Shown here: positions 1 through 14,900 of the stretch, piece by piece
How positions within the stretch are numbered: position 1 is the first letter of the stretch
Layout: each line of letters begins with the position of its first letter
Assembly: GCA_016490735.1 (NCBI GenBank)
Contig: JAEMWC010000127.1
Span: forward strand, 443,501 to 507,500
DNA length: 64,000 nucleotides
Source of the DNA: Pachyseris speciosa
Taxonomy: Eukaryota; Cnidaria; Anthozoa; Scleractinia; Pachyseridae
Direction of reading: 5' to 3'
Position numbers and translations under genes: made by a program
Notes under the pieces: generated by a model
Databases searched by the model: none
Told to the model about the DNA's origin: nothing
The model's input: only the letters and a program-made list of their open reading frames with translations

Positions 1-1020
1 CACAACAAAGGTTTGATGGCTAACTGGTTTAGTGTGCTCTCCCTTCGTACTGTAATTGTATGGTCACTGGTTTGAGTCCTGGTGAGGTCGAAGTTTTTCC
101 TTTGAACCCCATTTTTTTCTCTTCCATATACTCTGTTTTTTTTTCCTATGCACGCTTAATCTGTAAAGCAATTTTGCAATTTGACAGGGAAATATGTTGG
201 GTTAACATTTTTGTTGAAGAGCCCTTCTGTTAGCTAGAGCTACAGACAGTGCATGGCCTGAATGATTTAAAAGAAGTTTAAAATTATTCGGTCATATGTA
301 CAACTGAGGGCTTGGTGGTGCGATCGTTTATGACGCGGAATATGGGAGTCCATTGTATGGTCAGTGTGGTTTATGCCCTGGTGATGTTAAAGGATTTGAC
401 AGGGAAACTTGCTGACAGAGATAGTTTGGATATGCACTTCTTGTACTGAACATGAAACTGAGCCAAAATAGGCAGTGAAGTTTGACAAAACACTGGCTCT
501 CCAACTCATTTGATAAATTCAAAGAAAGCGAAGAATTTGTCAACCCTAAACTACGATGTTTTCATGAAGATGTATGCTACGCAATGTGCAAATTAAGCTT
601 TCTAAGCCTTCACTGCTTGCCGGCTGTGAACTGAATTTGTGTCACCACACATCGCACTGCATTCTACAGCCAGCGTAATAAAAAACTAGAGGTCTCCTGA
701 ATTGCTTGATACACCTTAATGAAAATATCATTTGATATAGTTTTTTTATCGGATAAATTCTTTGATTTTCAGGAATTTTTCAAAAGCTGTGAGACTCCAA
801 CTCATTAAGTGTTCTGGTAACCGATTGAAAGAAATGCTCTCAAATAAATTCCTTTGCTATGGGATGTACATAAACATTGGAGTAATCCAATTCTAACTAA
901 ACACTTCTTTTGCAAAGGCTTTTACAAAGGCTTTTGACTCTGAGCCTGACATTTCTATTGAAAAGGCTTGAGATAATGCATGACTGGCACAGTGACGTTA
1001 ATTGTTATAAGATTTTCTGT

Positions 1021-2311
1021 ATGGACAGAGGGGGAATTGGCACAAAAATGCAATCGAATCAAGTTTCATGCCAATTGACCATCGACACTATGCCATTTGA
1101 TCATACATCTTTCTATCAGACCTTTTTTTTCACTTCACTAGATTGGACTTTGGATCACTGGATCATATGTACGTCATTCTATCGGACAACATTCTTCATG
1201 TCATTGGATTGGAGTTAAGGTCATTGGATCATACATCATTCTATGAGACTTTGTCACTGGATCATACATTATTCTATTGGGTCAGTGGTTCATTCTAATA
1301 TAAAGGTAGTAGGTACTTTATGTTGAGTAGTAGGTTACTTTATGTTCTTGACAGCCCTGCAAAGACTCCCCCACATGGCTTTGTGGTTGCGATGCATTTT
1401 ATATCTGCCTTCAAAGTGTACAAGCATGTCTTTTGGTGATTTTCCTCTTTTGTATTTCGGTCTTTTGATTGATTTAGCTTCTTGTATATTTCAGCAGGCT
1501 AACATGATGATTTAGAGGATTTGCATGTTAGTAACTAAAAGGAGCCATGTCCTTGAATGTCACATCACATACTTTGTATTTTGACCTCAAAGGTCATTTC
1601 TGGAACCTTAGTTGTTTCTGTTTAGTGACTGTGGTTTTAATCTTGAGGCATTTTATCTTGGTTTGGTTTTTATTTCAGTAACGCATCAGTTGACCATACA
1701 GCCAGTCTTGCAATCTTTGTTTTGAGCCGTGTAATAAATAACCTTTATCTTGCAATATTTATATTGCTGGGCCTGGCCATTTGTTTTTGCAGCAAGATTT
1801 TGTGTTTCTATCATGGCCATTTGTCTTGCGATCCTTTATTTAGCACTGTTGGCTCTAAATGAGCTATGCAGCACCTGAAATTGATTGCTTAGCTTTCAAT
1901 TGTGTAATCATGTTTTTGACAACAATAGAGTCTGATAGAATGATGTATGATCCAGTGACATTAAGTCTGACCCAGTGACTTGAAGAATATTGTCTGATAG
2001 AATGATGTACGATCCAATGACCTGAACTCCAATCCAATGACATGAAGAATATTGTCCGGTAGAATGATGTATGATCCAATGACATGAAGTCCGATAGAAT
2101 GACGTATAATCCAATGCCCTGAACTATGATCCCATGACATGAAGAATATTGCACGATAGATTGACGTATGATCCAATGACATGAAGTCTGATCCAATGAA
2201 GTGAAAAAAGAGGTCCGAAAGAAAGATGTATGATCAAATGGCATAGTGTCAATGGTCCAATGGCATTAAACTCGATTCGATTGCATTTTTGTCCCAATCC
2301 CCCCTCCATAT
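1021..2311. mobile_element. Foldback element with minisatellite arms
   Basis: The left arm (about 1021-1290) is an inverted copy of the right arm (about 1915-2311). Both arms are made of an imperfect tandem repeat of about 40-45 bp built on GATCATACATCATTCTATC and CATGTCATTGGATTGGAG. The outermost parts also pair: AGAGGGGGAATTGGCACAAA on the left against AGGGGGGATTGGGACAAA read inward from the right. The right arm has about twice as many repeat units. The middle (1290-1915) is unrelated AT-rich sequence without a coding signal. Short open frames in the arms only reflect the repeat. Confidence 0.75.
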
Positions 2312-2319
2312 CTCATGAC

Positions 2320-2402
2320 CAAGTGGCACAATCGGATAAGGACCGAACTATGAGCATTGAGATATGAGCGTCGTGCGTTCAAGCCCTGTTGCAGGTGTTA
2401 AA
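2320..2402 (+). repeat. tRNA-derived SINE-like head
   Basis: An A-box-like AAGTGGCACAATCGGATAAG is followed at tRNA spacing by a B-box-like GTTCAAGCCC, then a short A/T-rich tail with ATTT repeats. The arms do not fold into a full modern tRNA, so this reads as a tRNA-derived SINE or tRNA pseudogene. It sits directly beside the foldback element. Confidence 0.5.
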
Positions 2403-2815
2403 AAATTTATTTATTTACTTATGTCATTGTTTCTTCCTCTGGCCGAGCAGGGTACAGGGCAACTGACAGAAGACAACGAGAAAAAAAGGGCAAAAACAAG
2501 AAGTGGCTCATCGCCATAGCAATGGCTGCTTAACTAGATTGCAGGTTCAAGTTTACTAAACAACAATTATACCTCCCTGTAGTGGAGGGATTCTGTTGGA
2601 TACAAACACTTTAAAGAAACTTTTAGAACAGTGTATAAGAAAACCATGTACAGGCCAATTTCTGACTAAGTCAAGCAGAGATATTAATGATGTTTGGTTG
2701 TCAGATTTGAAAGGTAAAGAAAAACCTTAACTATTTTAACCAATCTCTCTTAGTTAAAGTACAATTTAATAAGTATTATAGTCCTTTAATAACAAGTATA
2801 TAAAAACAAGCTTAC

Positions 2816-2943
2816 TTATTTTTGCTGGGATTAAGAAGGTTCAAGATCCAGGTTACCATGAATGCATAGAACTTTAAACAGCCCCGCAACAGTTCCTCAT
2901 CAAGCAAACCAACATCTGAACATGCTTTACCATTTTCGAGTTT
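2816..2943 (-). CDS. UBE4B: UBE4B exon 16, last one visible
   Basis: 42 codons plus two bases, acceptor GATTTGGTAG and donor GTAAGC. GKACSDVGLLDEELLRGCLK followed by FYAF matches vertebrate [20 protein letters not shown] followed by FYGL. No ATG precedes it, so it is invisible to start-based ORF searches. No later exon of the gene could be recognised between 1 and 2815. Confidence 0.9.
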
Positions 2944-5900
2944 CTACCAAATCAAAAACACAGACGAAATTCATGTCTAAAAGCCTGGCAGTGTAGCTGC
3001 TGAAAGTATTGGGGAAAGTTAGGATTATGTAGTCATTCATAAGAGGTTACAGACATTTGAAAGTTTCAAACCATTAGCTCTTAAAGTGGTTGTCATCACT
3101 TATGTGTGCTGTCACTTATGAGAGGAGGTCGGTCAGGAGAGGATTTAATAAATAAGCAACTCACTATAATAATTATTATTATAGTGAGTTGCTTGGGAAA
3201 ACATTGTTATTAATTGGAAAATAGGTCACTTAGGGAAGGTGAATGTTCATGAGAGGTGGCTGCAAAGGAAGGTTTGACTGTAACAGGGCCTCAGGGTGTT
3301 CTGTAGCTCTTAAATGCTTCCTTACAATTAAAAAGGTAATCAAGTTTTCTGGTCCTTTCAGGGGAAAAGTGTTTCCCCAGCTACATGTAGCTTTTACTAC
3401 CATTTGCGTTCAACCATGAAGCGTGAACATTTTTTTGTGCATGTTTATTTTTCAAATGAGACAGTTTCCCACACAACTGTGTTGCCTGGACCAATGAAAA
3501 TGTTTCGTTTGAAGCACAAAACTATGAATGTTTGTCAAACAAATGTTGCACGTTTTGTTCACGTGGTGTGCAGGTTTGACAAAATGAAAGACATTTTTTA
3601 GGGTTTTGGATGCTTTGTATCATTACAACTTCAGAAAGATTGGGACGCAAAAAGTAAACAAATTTGGTCGAAACCTATCACACTGGAATTTCTCTGGATC
3701 AAGATGTGAAAATCACTGATAATAGATAGAATTTTTTTTAAATTTGTATTTACTTTCAACAGCGTAAAAGTTATTTTTAGCTCTACGCATGGGAGATCTG
3801 CATACTTGCCACAATTACAGCAGAGTGATACAATATTTTAAAACAGATACAGTGTAATGAATAATTCCTGTGCAGGATATTTACATTGTATCAGTTTGTG
3901 ATCAGAAACAAAATTTCCTTATATCCATTTTGTCATTTGAAATTTTGTGAGTTTGGCTGAGAAAGTTAAGCTTATTGTTGGCTCTGTTATGCACGGCACT
4001 TGATCATGAGTTGCATGAAATTATTGGGACGTAAATCTTAAATCAATCCAGGAATTTTTAGTAAAAGTGCAACAATGTCATGAAAAATAGGACTGGTGAA
4101 GTTGCTTTTACTTCTGCTAGACATCCATTTCTTCAAGACAACTTTATATTTCTGCAAGTGAGACAGACGGCTTTTCAATCTTCATATACAAGTTCTATTA
4201 AAGTTCTAGATCATCTTCTGTTTATTTACTCCACTTTGTACCTCCTTTAGCTCTTGAGGATTAATCAAGAGTTTCTCCAAAATCTTTGTAATGGTGATTA
4301 CAGAAAGCTTCAGTTCCTCGGAAAAAATAATGAATGGTCTCGGAATGCATACAGTCACTCGATCGCCACCTTCCTGGAGAATTCTATCTGTTATCAGTAA
4401 TTTCATGTCTTGATCCAGAGAAATTCCAGTGCGATAGGTTTGACTGAATTTGTTTACTTTTTGCGTCTCCATCTTTCTGAAGTTGCGATGACACGAAGCA
4501 TCCAAAAACCCTAAAAAATGTCTTTAATTTTGTCAAACCTGCACACCACTTGAACGAAACGTGCAACATTTGTTAAACATTCGCAGTTTTGTGCTTCAAA
4601 TGAAACATTTTATTGGTCCAGGCGACACAGTTATCTGGGAAACTGTCTTGTTTGAAAAAATTAATAAACATGCGCTAAAAAATGTTCATGCTTCATGGTT
4701 GAACGCAAATGGTAGTATGTTGCAGTTTGAAAGCAACCAAAGGCAAAAGTGTAGGACAAAACCCACACTGTGGAGCTTGATCTTGTCAAGACATCCTGGG
4801 TCAGATTAACTTTGCTTTAAACAACATATCCATGTTGACTTAGCGTAAGATAGCATAGAACTGAAAGCCCCATCTTGTCACCTTGATTTGTTCTTTCCAT
4901 TTCTTTAACAAGCTTTTATTTCTGGAAGCCATTGGTGTCTCCATCCATTCACTCTCATGTGACTCTAAATGCTCTATCATACGAGTTAAGTCACGGTGGG
5001 CTTTTTGTCTGCGTGAATGTCTTCTGCAAGCTGGTAAGAGAGCCAAGTGATGAACTTGAATGGCCATGAACAAACACTCAGTGGGAAATTTCGGTTCCAA
5101 CCAGGAATTTTTTCTGTCTGCAGGAAAGTAATTCAAATGCATGTCTAAGAACTTTCTGCTGGTTTTTAATAAAACCTGGATTTTCTTTCATAAATGAGCT
5201 TTATTCAATATATGACATGGTATGCAGGGTTTTCAAAATGGGGAAAAGTACAAGGGAGAAAATGCAGAGTAGCTGGAGCATTAACGTGCCACATCAGTGG
5301 CACCTTGCAGCAAAGCTGCATGGGGGAGGGTGGGGGAGGGGGTTTGCCCCTCCTGTAAGGGGGGGGGGGGTGGTTGGAGCCTCCCCAGGAAATTTTGAAA
5401 ATCTGTATGCTCTAAGGTGCAATCTGGTGCATTTCAGGCCCAAAAAGTTACTTTTAGTTCATTGTATACTTTGCAAACATGTGGAGAAAGAAACAAGTGG
5501 TTTCCACGGCTGGTTTCCGGTCCACAGTAATCTGTGATGCTGGAATGTGAACAGTCAGAAAGAACAAAATTTTTTATCTTTAACTTTAATCCATAGGTAT
5601 TGCTATTTAATTGGGGCTGAAATTTGATCCCTTCATCTTCTACACCGACTCATACTTTGGAATACCAAAAGTACCAGGCACTAACACTCGATGTAGCCAG
5701 TGACTTGCATTGGGCACCGGCTGCTTTTGAAAACACTGGGTATGTATCTGTTGTGGTTTAAATTAATCTTGCTTTGCTTTAAAAATACCAAACCAGTTTA
5801 ATTTTGTTCTCCTTTGTCTCAGACTCATGATCATAAATTTCAGGAACAGTAGAAACTGGCTTGAAATGTTTAAACCAAACCCTAGGAAGATCAAAAATTT

Positions 5901-8900
5901 GAATTCATCCACAAAAAAAAATTGTTGAGCATCCTTTACACAGATATAACGCATGTAATGAAACAACCAACCAAATCTCAGTACCTTGTTCCTTCTTCCA
6001 TTCAGCAACTTCTTGAGATGTCAGTTTGAGCCTAGATTCCTGAGAAATATCTATTCTTGACTTGGGATGATGAAGATACAAACTGTCCACCTTTTGCCCA
6101 AAAAGACACAATAAGTTAACATACTGCATACAAGAAACAACTTCCAAGGATCTCCACCATCATACAGAGGTGTTGGAACTATGTGTCATAGACATGAGTT
6201 ACACATAAAAGCAAGGATGTGTTGTAGCAACAATTTTGTTCCAAAATGGGGTAAAAAATTGATGCTGGTGTAATGTTCAGGATCTAAGCATAAACATGGA
6301 AAAGAGGAATCATAAAATTACTGCACAAAATTCTCTTCAGCTGACCAACTGATCAAAGGACTGAACTTACATGTTCTAAAAACAGGTTATGCAAATCCTG
6401 TGTGTATATGGTGACTCAATGTTGTATATTAAGCTCACTTGTGTTCATAAAGGCAGAGGTACGTGTAGTATAAACTTAATCTTATTTCTCTGAGTTAAAT
6501 GTTAAATTATACAGTATTTTCTAGCAGAATACAGTTAGTATCAGTCTTAAAACAATGGAAAAATTTAGTAACATGGTTTGAAAGATAAACTAAATTTCCA
6601 TACAGGATAAATAGAACCCCTTTTCCTTACCTTCTCAATTTTAACCTTTGCACAGAGCTGCTGTAACACAGTCATGACATTTAACATAAATCCATCAGAA
6701 GCAACTTGCCTGTCATCAACCTGGGTAAATTTGCAACAGGCATAAATAGTTATTCACTTTTAGGTGTGAATACACCAAAGTAAAAATTATAAACAACAAA
6801 GAAGTTCTACAGTATAAATTCTCAATATTCACTCAAGGCTCTTCGGGGGATAAATTTTCTGGTGTGTTTTATGAAAAAAAAGTTAAAAAGAGATTGAAAC
6901 ACCAATACACAGTCAAAATGCATCTTACAATAACTACCCTTTGCAGCCCATGGGCTTGTATTTACATGTAAGGGTTAACATTAGAGATCTGGAGTCAAAA
7001 TTTGATTTGCAGTGGCCTACATAATCAGTCCCTTGCCTAGTAGAGTTTTTATTATGACTGACCTGTATTTGTGCTTTGCGATGATTTCTCTGTAACACTG
7101 TGGCAATGAAAGCAAGACAAGAATCCCGACTCTCTGTAGATACTAACATTCCATGGATTATCTTGAACACCTCTGTCTGGAAAAGCACAGTATCACACAA
7201 GATGAGTTGAAAAACAGTGCACATCTGCATGCAGTTAAACTCTCATGTCAGTCTTAAACTCCCATCTTCATTAAATGTTTGTTCTGAAAAGCATGTTGCA
7301 ACCAATGAGGAGACTGTGGTTGAAGCTGCAAGTAATCTAGCAAAGATGCAACTCAAGCCAATCCACAATCATGGACAAAAGTAGTTGAGACACTCCCCTT
7401 AAAAAAGCCTTGTTCTTTAAACGCGTGAGTTTTCCAATCTCCAATTCTCACATCTCGACCCTCCTCCCCCCCCTTGTCAATGTTGTAGCCACATGCCAGT
7501 ATCCACGGAGCGTATTCCAACATTGAAAAGGGGGAGAGGGGGGCTTGGCTGTCAACAAAAATGAGGTTTTTTCAATTACGGAAGGATGCTGATAGAAAGC
7601 GATTATTTTGCTCAAAAGTGCCAACACTTTTGTCCATAATTGCAGGTACAGTGTACACAGGCTGGCCTTTATCTCCCCAAACACTCCAGGAGGGTGCATG
7701 TGGGACTCCAGAGTAGTATTGTAGACCTGTATAAACTTCAGCATACATGGCTATAGCACGAGGAGGTCAAGGACAAATTCTGAGGGCCCAATAGACGTGG
7801 GTCTCTCCAAATCTTGGGGCTTTTGACCCAAGACCCATCTCTTATCTGGAACACTGGTATGCCTTTAGTGTTAGATAAGGTATACAACATGAGAGTTTTG
7901 GTCTGGAATATCATATAATAAGGGTCTTGAATAGAGGTTGACTATGCCAGTGTAGTGATGGAGTTTCTATAAACTGTGAGAGACCATCTAATGTGTGAGA
8001 GATTTCTGGACCTGGGCCAGTACTAGGTAAGGAAATCAGTCCCAGTGGTACACTCCTAACCATGAAATGATAGGATACCCCCCCCCCCCCCCCAAGGCAT
8101 CTACTAGCCTTCCCTCCACCACATATTAGTAAATAACCCTCCTGAGATCTCCCATTATTGAGATCAGCATTGTAGAGGGGGAAGAAGTCCCAAACCAAAT
8201 AGAGCTCTGGTTTCACCAAACGTTATTGAAATATATCAGCTTTCCCAAGTGATTCCTGTCCACTTCAAGAGCTGTACATTATAAACTTTAGGCAATTTTC
8301 AACTCAGAGTTTTTGAACCAAAGGCATTGTCAGGGCTGTCATTAAGTTTTGAAGCAGGCGTAACATGAAATTTGTCACCTGTAACATCTGATCTTGCTCC
8401 TTGAACATTGTTTATTTACAAAGCAACCATCACCTGTAACATTGACTGAGCTCAGCTGTAACAGGTGTTATGGGTTACGGCCCCTAATCACAGCCCTGAT
8501 TGTAATGATGTTGACAAATCATAACACATGAACAATACACAATCAGAATCAGGGAGCCAGCACTGCCTAGCATGGGAATAATGCAGGCAAGCAAGTTATG
8601 ATTGGTTTTGACTTTTGAAAGTTGTTTATCTAAAGCAAAGCCAAAGCAAACAAGAATTACGGCTCTTTGTGCATGTGCCAGAGCACAAATGTATTTCAAT
8701 CTATTATTTTTGAGGTATTGTCAGTGATAAATATGGAGTTGCATTGTTTTGACTGTGTCTTTTGTTTTCTTTGTTTTATGTTATCTGGTCTCCAGTACCT
8801 GCAGAAAGAACCAGAATTACTTTGAACATTCAATTCAAAACTACTCCAAAACCCACTCTTACAGTTGTACTATATACTGACCCTAACTAAATGGAGAGCA

Positions 8901-11900
8901 CTCCGTAATGTGACATTCACAAGCTTCACATTGTGAGAGGACTCAGAAAAGTACTTATCAACAATCTGTGGCTGTTGAATAAAACAACAAATAGACCAGT
9001 TACATGAACAGTATACCCCTTGTTTTACATTTAATTATAAACACACACATTTAAAGCTGTTTGTTTTGAAGGCACCAAAACAGCTTTCTTAATGGGGATA
9101 ACAATACCAGGGATTTCCCCTGGATATTTAGAGTTACTGGAGATCCCTGGCTACTTTGCTAGAAAAATAGCATAATTATGCAGCAATGCTTTTTACATAC
9201 ATTATCCCCATGACCTACTTAATAAATTAGTGACACCTGTTATACTGAGCTAAATGTACTGTGAATTCTAACATACAGTCTGCAAAATATGGAAGGAAAA
9301 ACAAACTAGAAGAATTATTATTGTTCAATAAATACCCTTATATACCGGTAATGCATTTAATAAAAGGTGTTTTCTTTGACACTTCATCATGGAAAGAAGG
9401 GTAGATGCAGACCATGCAATATGCCATGTGCAATGTTCAGGTTATACCAGATCAAACCTTCAAACCTGTGTTACTGGATAGTTTACCAAAGACTAACTTA
9501 GCACAGGACTTCACATAATATACACTTTGCAGGAAATTAGTGTAAAAAAGTACAAATGTTTTCAGTCAAGATATGCCACAATTTTCAAGTTCTTTACTTA
9601 CGCAGTCTTCAGAAAATACAGAGAGATCAAGGAAAGGCCCAAGAAGAGTTAATTTCTCAATCTCCTTTCCCTCTGCTCTTGATAATGGAGAAGGCATCCA
9701 CACTGGCAAATTAACCATCTAAGGAAAGGTTCAAAACCAACAGCACACCCGTGAGGGGAATCATATACATGTACTGTAATAACTGACAGAAATGAATTTC
9801 CTACATTGTAAAACACACAACAATGGATGGTAGTATCTTGAAGATATTTTATCCCAAGTCACAGAAATTCAAACTTACATGATCAGGTCAAAAAGCTTTT
9901 GTCTCATCTTTAACATTATTTTATGACAACATGCTCATTTTCTTTTTATATTTATGTACATGTTAAGCCAATAATGAGACCCAATAATGGGAACAACAAG
10001 TCAAGAGAAAAATGATGTTCATCAAAACCCAGAGAGCTTGCATGCACAAAGTAGCAAGTTAAAAGCTAGTGTGACCAGTGTGACTAACCTTTCAGAAGGT
10101 TTCATCATAAGGGAACTACTGTTAAGCTTCCATGATATAACAGTCACAACTAATTCACAACTGACGGCAATAATGCCCTTGTAGCTTTTTTTTTTTGCAA
10201 ACAGATTTGTTTATTTCAACCACAACAAAGGAGCACTACTTACAATTACTTACATCACTTACACTACTGTATGTACATTGTTGACAATATAAAGATACTT
10301 GCAAAAATGGTACTTACACTACTTATACAAAACAGTATCTACACTACTTACAACACAGTACTTACACTACTCAGTTACAATACGGTACCACTTTACAACT
10401 TAGACAATACACGAAATATTAGTCTGATTACAAATTTCAGTACAACAGGTACAGGACAAATGTCACTTACTAACGCTATGCTACTAACACTACAAAACAA
10501 TAAAAAAATAATAATCAACAAAATAAATAAATAAATAAATAAACAAATAAATAAATCAAGAAATCAAGAAATGGAAAAGAAAAGGAGGGAATTGAAATTC
10601 CAGCTAATGCTTGAGGCCTCACAATTGAAAGGATTGTCTTTGTTGAATCCCTAGTACAATGGAACCTCAATTATCCGGACTTGCTTACATGTAGCTGGTC
10701 CCAGTTTTTCCTGAATGTTAATTAGCCATATTTAAGATTCGCAACAAAACTTTTTCCCTTCAAATTAAGTGATGAAACTCCAGTTCAAACTGAGTTTGTT
10801 TCGCTTCAAAACACAAATCTGTTCACGTTTTGAGCTCATGCGCACTGTACTACTGCAATGCTTTTCACTGAGCACTGATTTGCTCAGGTGTTCTTTGTTT
10901 CTAAGTGAAATTTCAAGCTTCACTTGTTCATTCAGTCATTCAGTTTTAGTTTTGGCTCATTAATATTCATATTTTCGATTATCCGGACTCTCGATTATCC
11001 AGACCATTCAGCTCAGTCCCCACGAGTGCGGATAATCGAGGTTCAACTGCTATAAATAGCATAATCAGAGAGAAGAGTGGAAATAGGGAATAAGAAGAAC
11101 AGAGAAGTACTAGTAAGTAAGCTAATCAATGGAGAGACTCAATCTCTTTTTTTATACTGTCTTAGGTGAAGTGTAAGGCTTTCTATTCTTGGAATAGTGT
11201 CCTTACTTCTAAAATCCAACTTTGCAAAATTCTTGCAATTTCCTGCAATAGTGCTATTCAATAACATTATATTTTCCTAACCTGCAGTGTGCCCATGGTT
11301 TAATTAGCTACACTTTCTGCCAGTTATTATTTTATTTTATTTTATTAGCTTTGCCATTTTGATACACACACACACACACCCACGCACGCACGCACGCACG
11401 CACGAACGCACGCACGCACGCACGCACACACGCACGCACACAAACAAAAAAGCAACAACAAAAAACGTTACAATCAGTACGTTTGGCAGGGACATCACAA
11501 CAGCTAAGCAGCCAAATACTGCGGGCCCAGAAATAAAATATATATAAAAAGAAAGAAAGAAAGAAAGAAAAAACACATTACATGCAGCACATTATCGGTA
11601 CGTCTAGAAATCTTGTGGAGTTTCATTTCAAACAGATGGTTTTAAACATTCGAGGATTGTCCAGATTGTAGTTCATTCTGACAGCACAAGAGTAGTAGTC
11701 ATAGAGAAGAGCTTTGAAACTAGTAAGAGTAGCATAGCATTACTCGTAACAGACATGAAAACTAAGGAACACAATTAGTTATGCAAACATTCTGCTCTCC
11801 CTCCCCCTCAATGAACATTAATCCAGGCAAACAGTTTTTAGTGTCACAAGTCAGGCACACAACAAGTGTTACAAGTAATTGTGGGGGATTGTAGATACAC

Positions 11901-14900
11901 GCCTTGAGGTTTTGATAGCAACAGAACCATGCTACTTGTATTAGATGATGACCAGTCTGCATCACAAATGAAAGCCTCTTAAACAAGTTTTGAGGGCAAG
12001 CCCAAATATCACCTCCATTTAATTTTATATTGATCCCTTCAATTAGATTAACAACTGATGATTATAATACTTAACATACCAGGTTGCAGATAGGTCGAAC
12101 TGAGGCCGTTCCCAGGCGGATATCACACAACTTGGAAAGTGCCTAAAGAAAACATCATAATACAGCTGTACCATATTACTACAGCATGATTCATAAACAT
12201 ATTATAATGACCAAAACAACTGAATGGATATTAAATAAAACCTTCCTTTACACCAAGGAAGCTTATTCTGGCATCATACTGCAATTACAATGTAACTGAA
12301 ACACCAAAATAATGATAAATGTAGTTGCCATGATCATTTTGTTGGCTGAGTGTTGAGGAATTTTTTAAATGTATTTTATCATAAGAAAGATGCTTAAATG
12401 TTAACACTGCTTTGGTTGGTTAAGGTTACTGTAAACCTTTGGCGGTCAAGTTTTTCAAAATTCAAGTTTTACCCTGTTTGGTTAGACAAATAATAAATTA
12501 TTGTTACAGCTGGCAAAATTTAAAGAGCGAGTAAAAGAATGCAAGAAACACAAAAAAATTATTTTCAGGGAGAGTTAATAAATAGCTACAGCTGTAAAGG
12601 TGTTGAAATCCATTAAATCCGATTTAAGAATCTAGCAGCCATTTGACATCTTTCATGTGCTGACTTTCTTTTCGGGATCTCAAATTGTATATTTGGTTTA
12701 CATCAACATTTCAACTGAAGCAATTTCTAGTCAGTTGGTTTGGTTTTATTTTGATACAAATCTGCAGTGCTGAACTCATTTCTTCCCATCATAACCAACT
12801 ATAAATGAAGGTTACGCACCTTTAGTTTTTCAGCTATGACAATGGATCAAGTAACGTAGTAAAGAGGGAGGACTACACTTACTTGCAAAGGGGCTTTGTA
12901 TCTGTCACTTGCAAGATTATGCTTCTGCATTTCTCGATTCAAATCCAAAAGCACTGGTATGAAAACCTATTGTAACCAATGACATATTGCATTTTTAGTA
13001 ACTAGGCCATATAATAACTGGAATTGAAGGTCTGAGAGTGTAAATCTTAGTTGAATGTGAAGCGTTAAAACTCCTCATAGGAAATTAAAGTACTTGAAAA
13101 CTGTGTTACAGAGAAGAATTCAGAAGAGGGAAACAAAAATGTCATGGATGTGTATTGATACAAATTTTGACTATAGTTAATTTATGTAACAATTACACTG
13201 TATCCTGCAAAATTTTGCAGAATATCACCCGATACTTAGTGGACAAGGACATAGGTCGAATGGGCTGAAACCAAGTAGGCTGAGTTGGCTAAAATCAGGG
13301 GAAAATTATTCTGTAAGATTGAGCAATGTGTTGAATAATAAACCAATTATTGGTTTATTGTCTAGTGCACATGTGCTCTAGACTCTATCTACTCAGAGCT
13401 GTTCACTGTCCAAAATTGCATTGGAGTATTGACTCAGTTTTCTTCAATCAATTTGAAAACATGGATATGCAAACAGACAACAAGACAGGCACAACGGAGT
13501 ATTGATGAATACTGCTGCTGCAATTTTCCTCGATGGATTCAAAAACTTGAATACATCGTATCTAATGAAAATTGTTTGTGGACAAGCTGCATCCGAAAAT
13601 GCCATGTGGGAATCTGTGCTGAAGATTCTTGTAACTGATGACATGAAGCCGCTGGTATGTTGTATGTTGAATTATTCTAGATTTGGTTTTAACACTTACT
13701 ACAACTCTTCTTAACATACATCGAATCAATCAAGTAAAAGGTATTGCGACTGTTCTACCACTTTTAGGTCAATGGTTTCAACCAAATATAAACTTAAGCT
13801 TAAAGGCGTTCAGTTGTCGAAGCCACTGTGATCAATTCAAGTGAACTGCATGTGTGTGAACTAGATTAGTATGATTCTTCTTTTGAGAACACAAAGCCCT
13901 CGTTTGAAGCCAATAAACCCTCCTTTGAGGCTGACATTAATCGCTCTGTTGAAGACAAATCAAATGTTCATGCGAACATAAACATTTTTACACTCAGTTC
14001 CACAGATGTTTGTCAATAAAAAAGCAAGAATTGTTGTGCAGTTTTTTGCTGACTAAAACCGTCTGATTTTTCATTGCTATGTACACCTTAAGAGTTGACA
14101 CAGTGTTACATCAAATTTCTATATTTTTGTCAGTGCAAGTGCACAATAATTAGTTTCATATGAGATAACTAGCAGCACTAAATTGTTTATTCTTGTTTGG
14201 TTATTTGTTTCTTGGTATGAATTAAGATATTAAAATCATACCCAAATTCAACATTGATCAGTTACATTTTATACCTTAACTTAATTCACAAGTTATGTGA
14301 CAAACTATCTGGTTATTGAACGTTTTTTTACTTGTTGGTTATTATAAAAGCATGGTATTGTCACCGGCAAAATTAACAATATTACAGCCCAAACAGACAA
14401 AGGAAAAATCAAGAAATCACTAATGACCAATTTATTTTGGTGTCATTGGACATTTTTTTACATATTTCTTTCTTTAAAATCTTCTTCTTGTCTCAGGTTT
14501 GAAATAAATATTTTTCATTTTGATTGTGTGGTCTCAGTATAAGTAGGATTGTAGGATTTCAGATGGGGGCCACCGGACTAGTTTTTGAGTTATCGGCACA
14601 TACCGTAAAAGCTCTATTAAGCCCGCCCTCCCTATTAAATATAACCCCCCTCTCTAATACCCCCCCCCCCCCCGTTTTGAAGTCCTTTTTTGTAATAAGC
14701 CCCCTCTCTAATAACCCCCCCCCCTTTTTGGAACATGAGATTTTGTAATGAGCCCCTCCTATTCCCTCTTACGAAATTCATTTCATGCTGCCCAGTTGGT
14801 TTACTTTTAACCAATTATACACTCAAACAAATAACACTGTTTGTTGCTCTTTATTAAATAATTAAGTTTCACTGCAGTTGTTTGAGTTTGGTACAAAAGC

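Larger units (their letters stand above)
1..2815. other. UBE4B intron, no exon recognised
   Basis: Scanned in all frames for the next Ufd2 core blocks without success. It holds a foldback element (1021-2311), a tRNA-like repeat just after it, and otherwise AT-rich unremarkable DNA with T-tracts. Confidence 0.6.

Noticed and set aside
1908..2290. CRISPR-like spaced repeats
   Set aside because: The units are contiguous, imperfect and mirrored in a second arm, and the genome is animal; this is a minisatellite.
1864..2309. Several overlapping minus-strand frames of 61-126 codons with repeated HTSFYRT-like peptides
   Set aside because: They translate the minisatellite arm of the foldback element; all frames are open because the repeat lacks stops.
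1..2800. Further UBE4B exons including the U-box
   Set aside because: No stretch resembling the remaining Ufd2 core or the U-box (for example DPLMxTLMxDPV) was found on the minus strand; they probably lie left of the window.
4206..4505. A 99-codon minus-strand frame as a gene
   Set aside because: Half of it lies in the inverted arm of the 3390-4730 transposon, and the same protein-like peptide does not appear from the other arm.
5217..5537. A 106-codon frame with Gly-rich middle
   Set aside because: The Gly stretch comes from G-runs in a repeat; no splice or homology support.
11337..11576. Open frames of 62-79 codons on both strands
   Set aside because: They arise from the CA/CGCA microsatellite.
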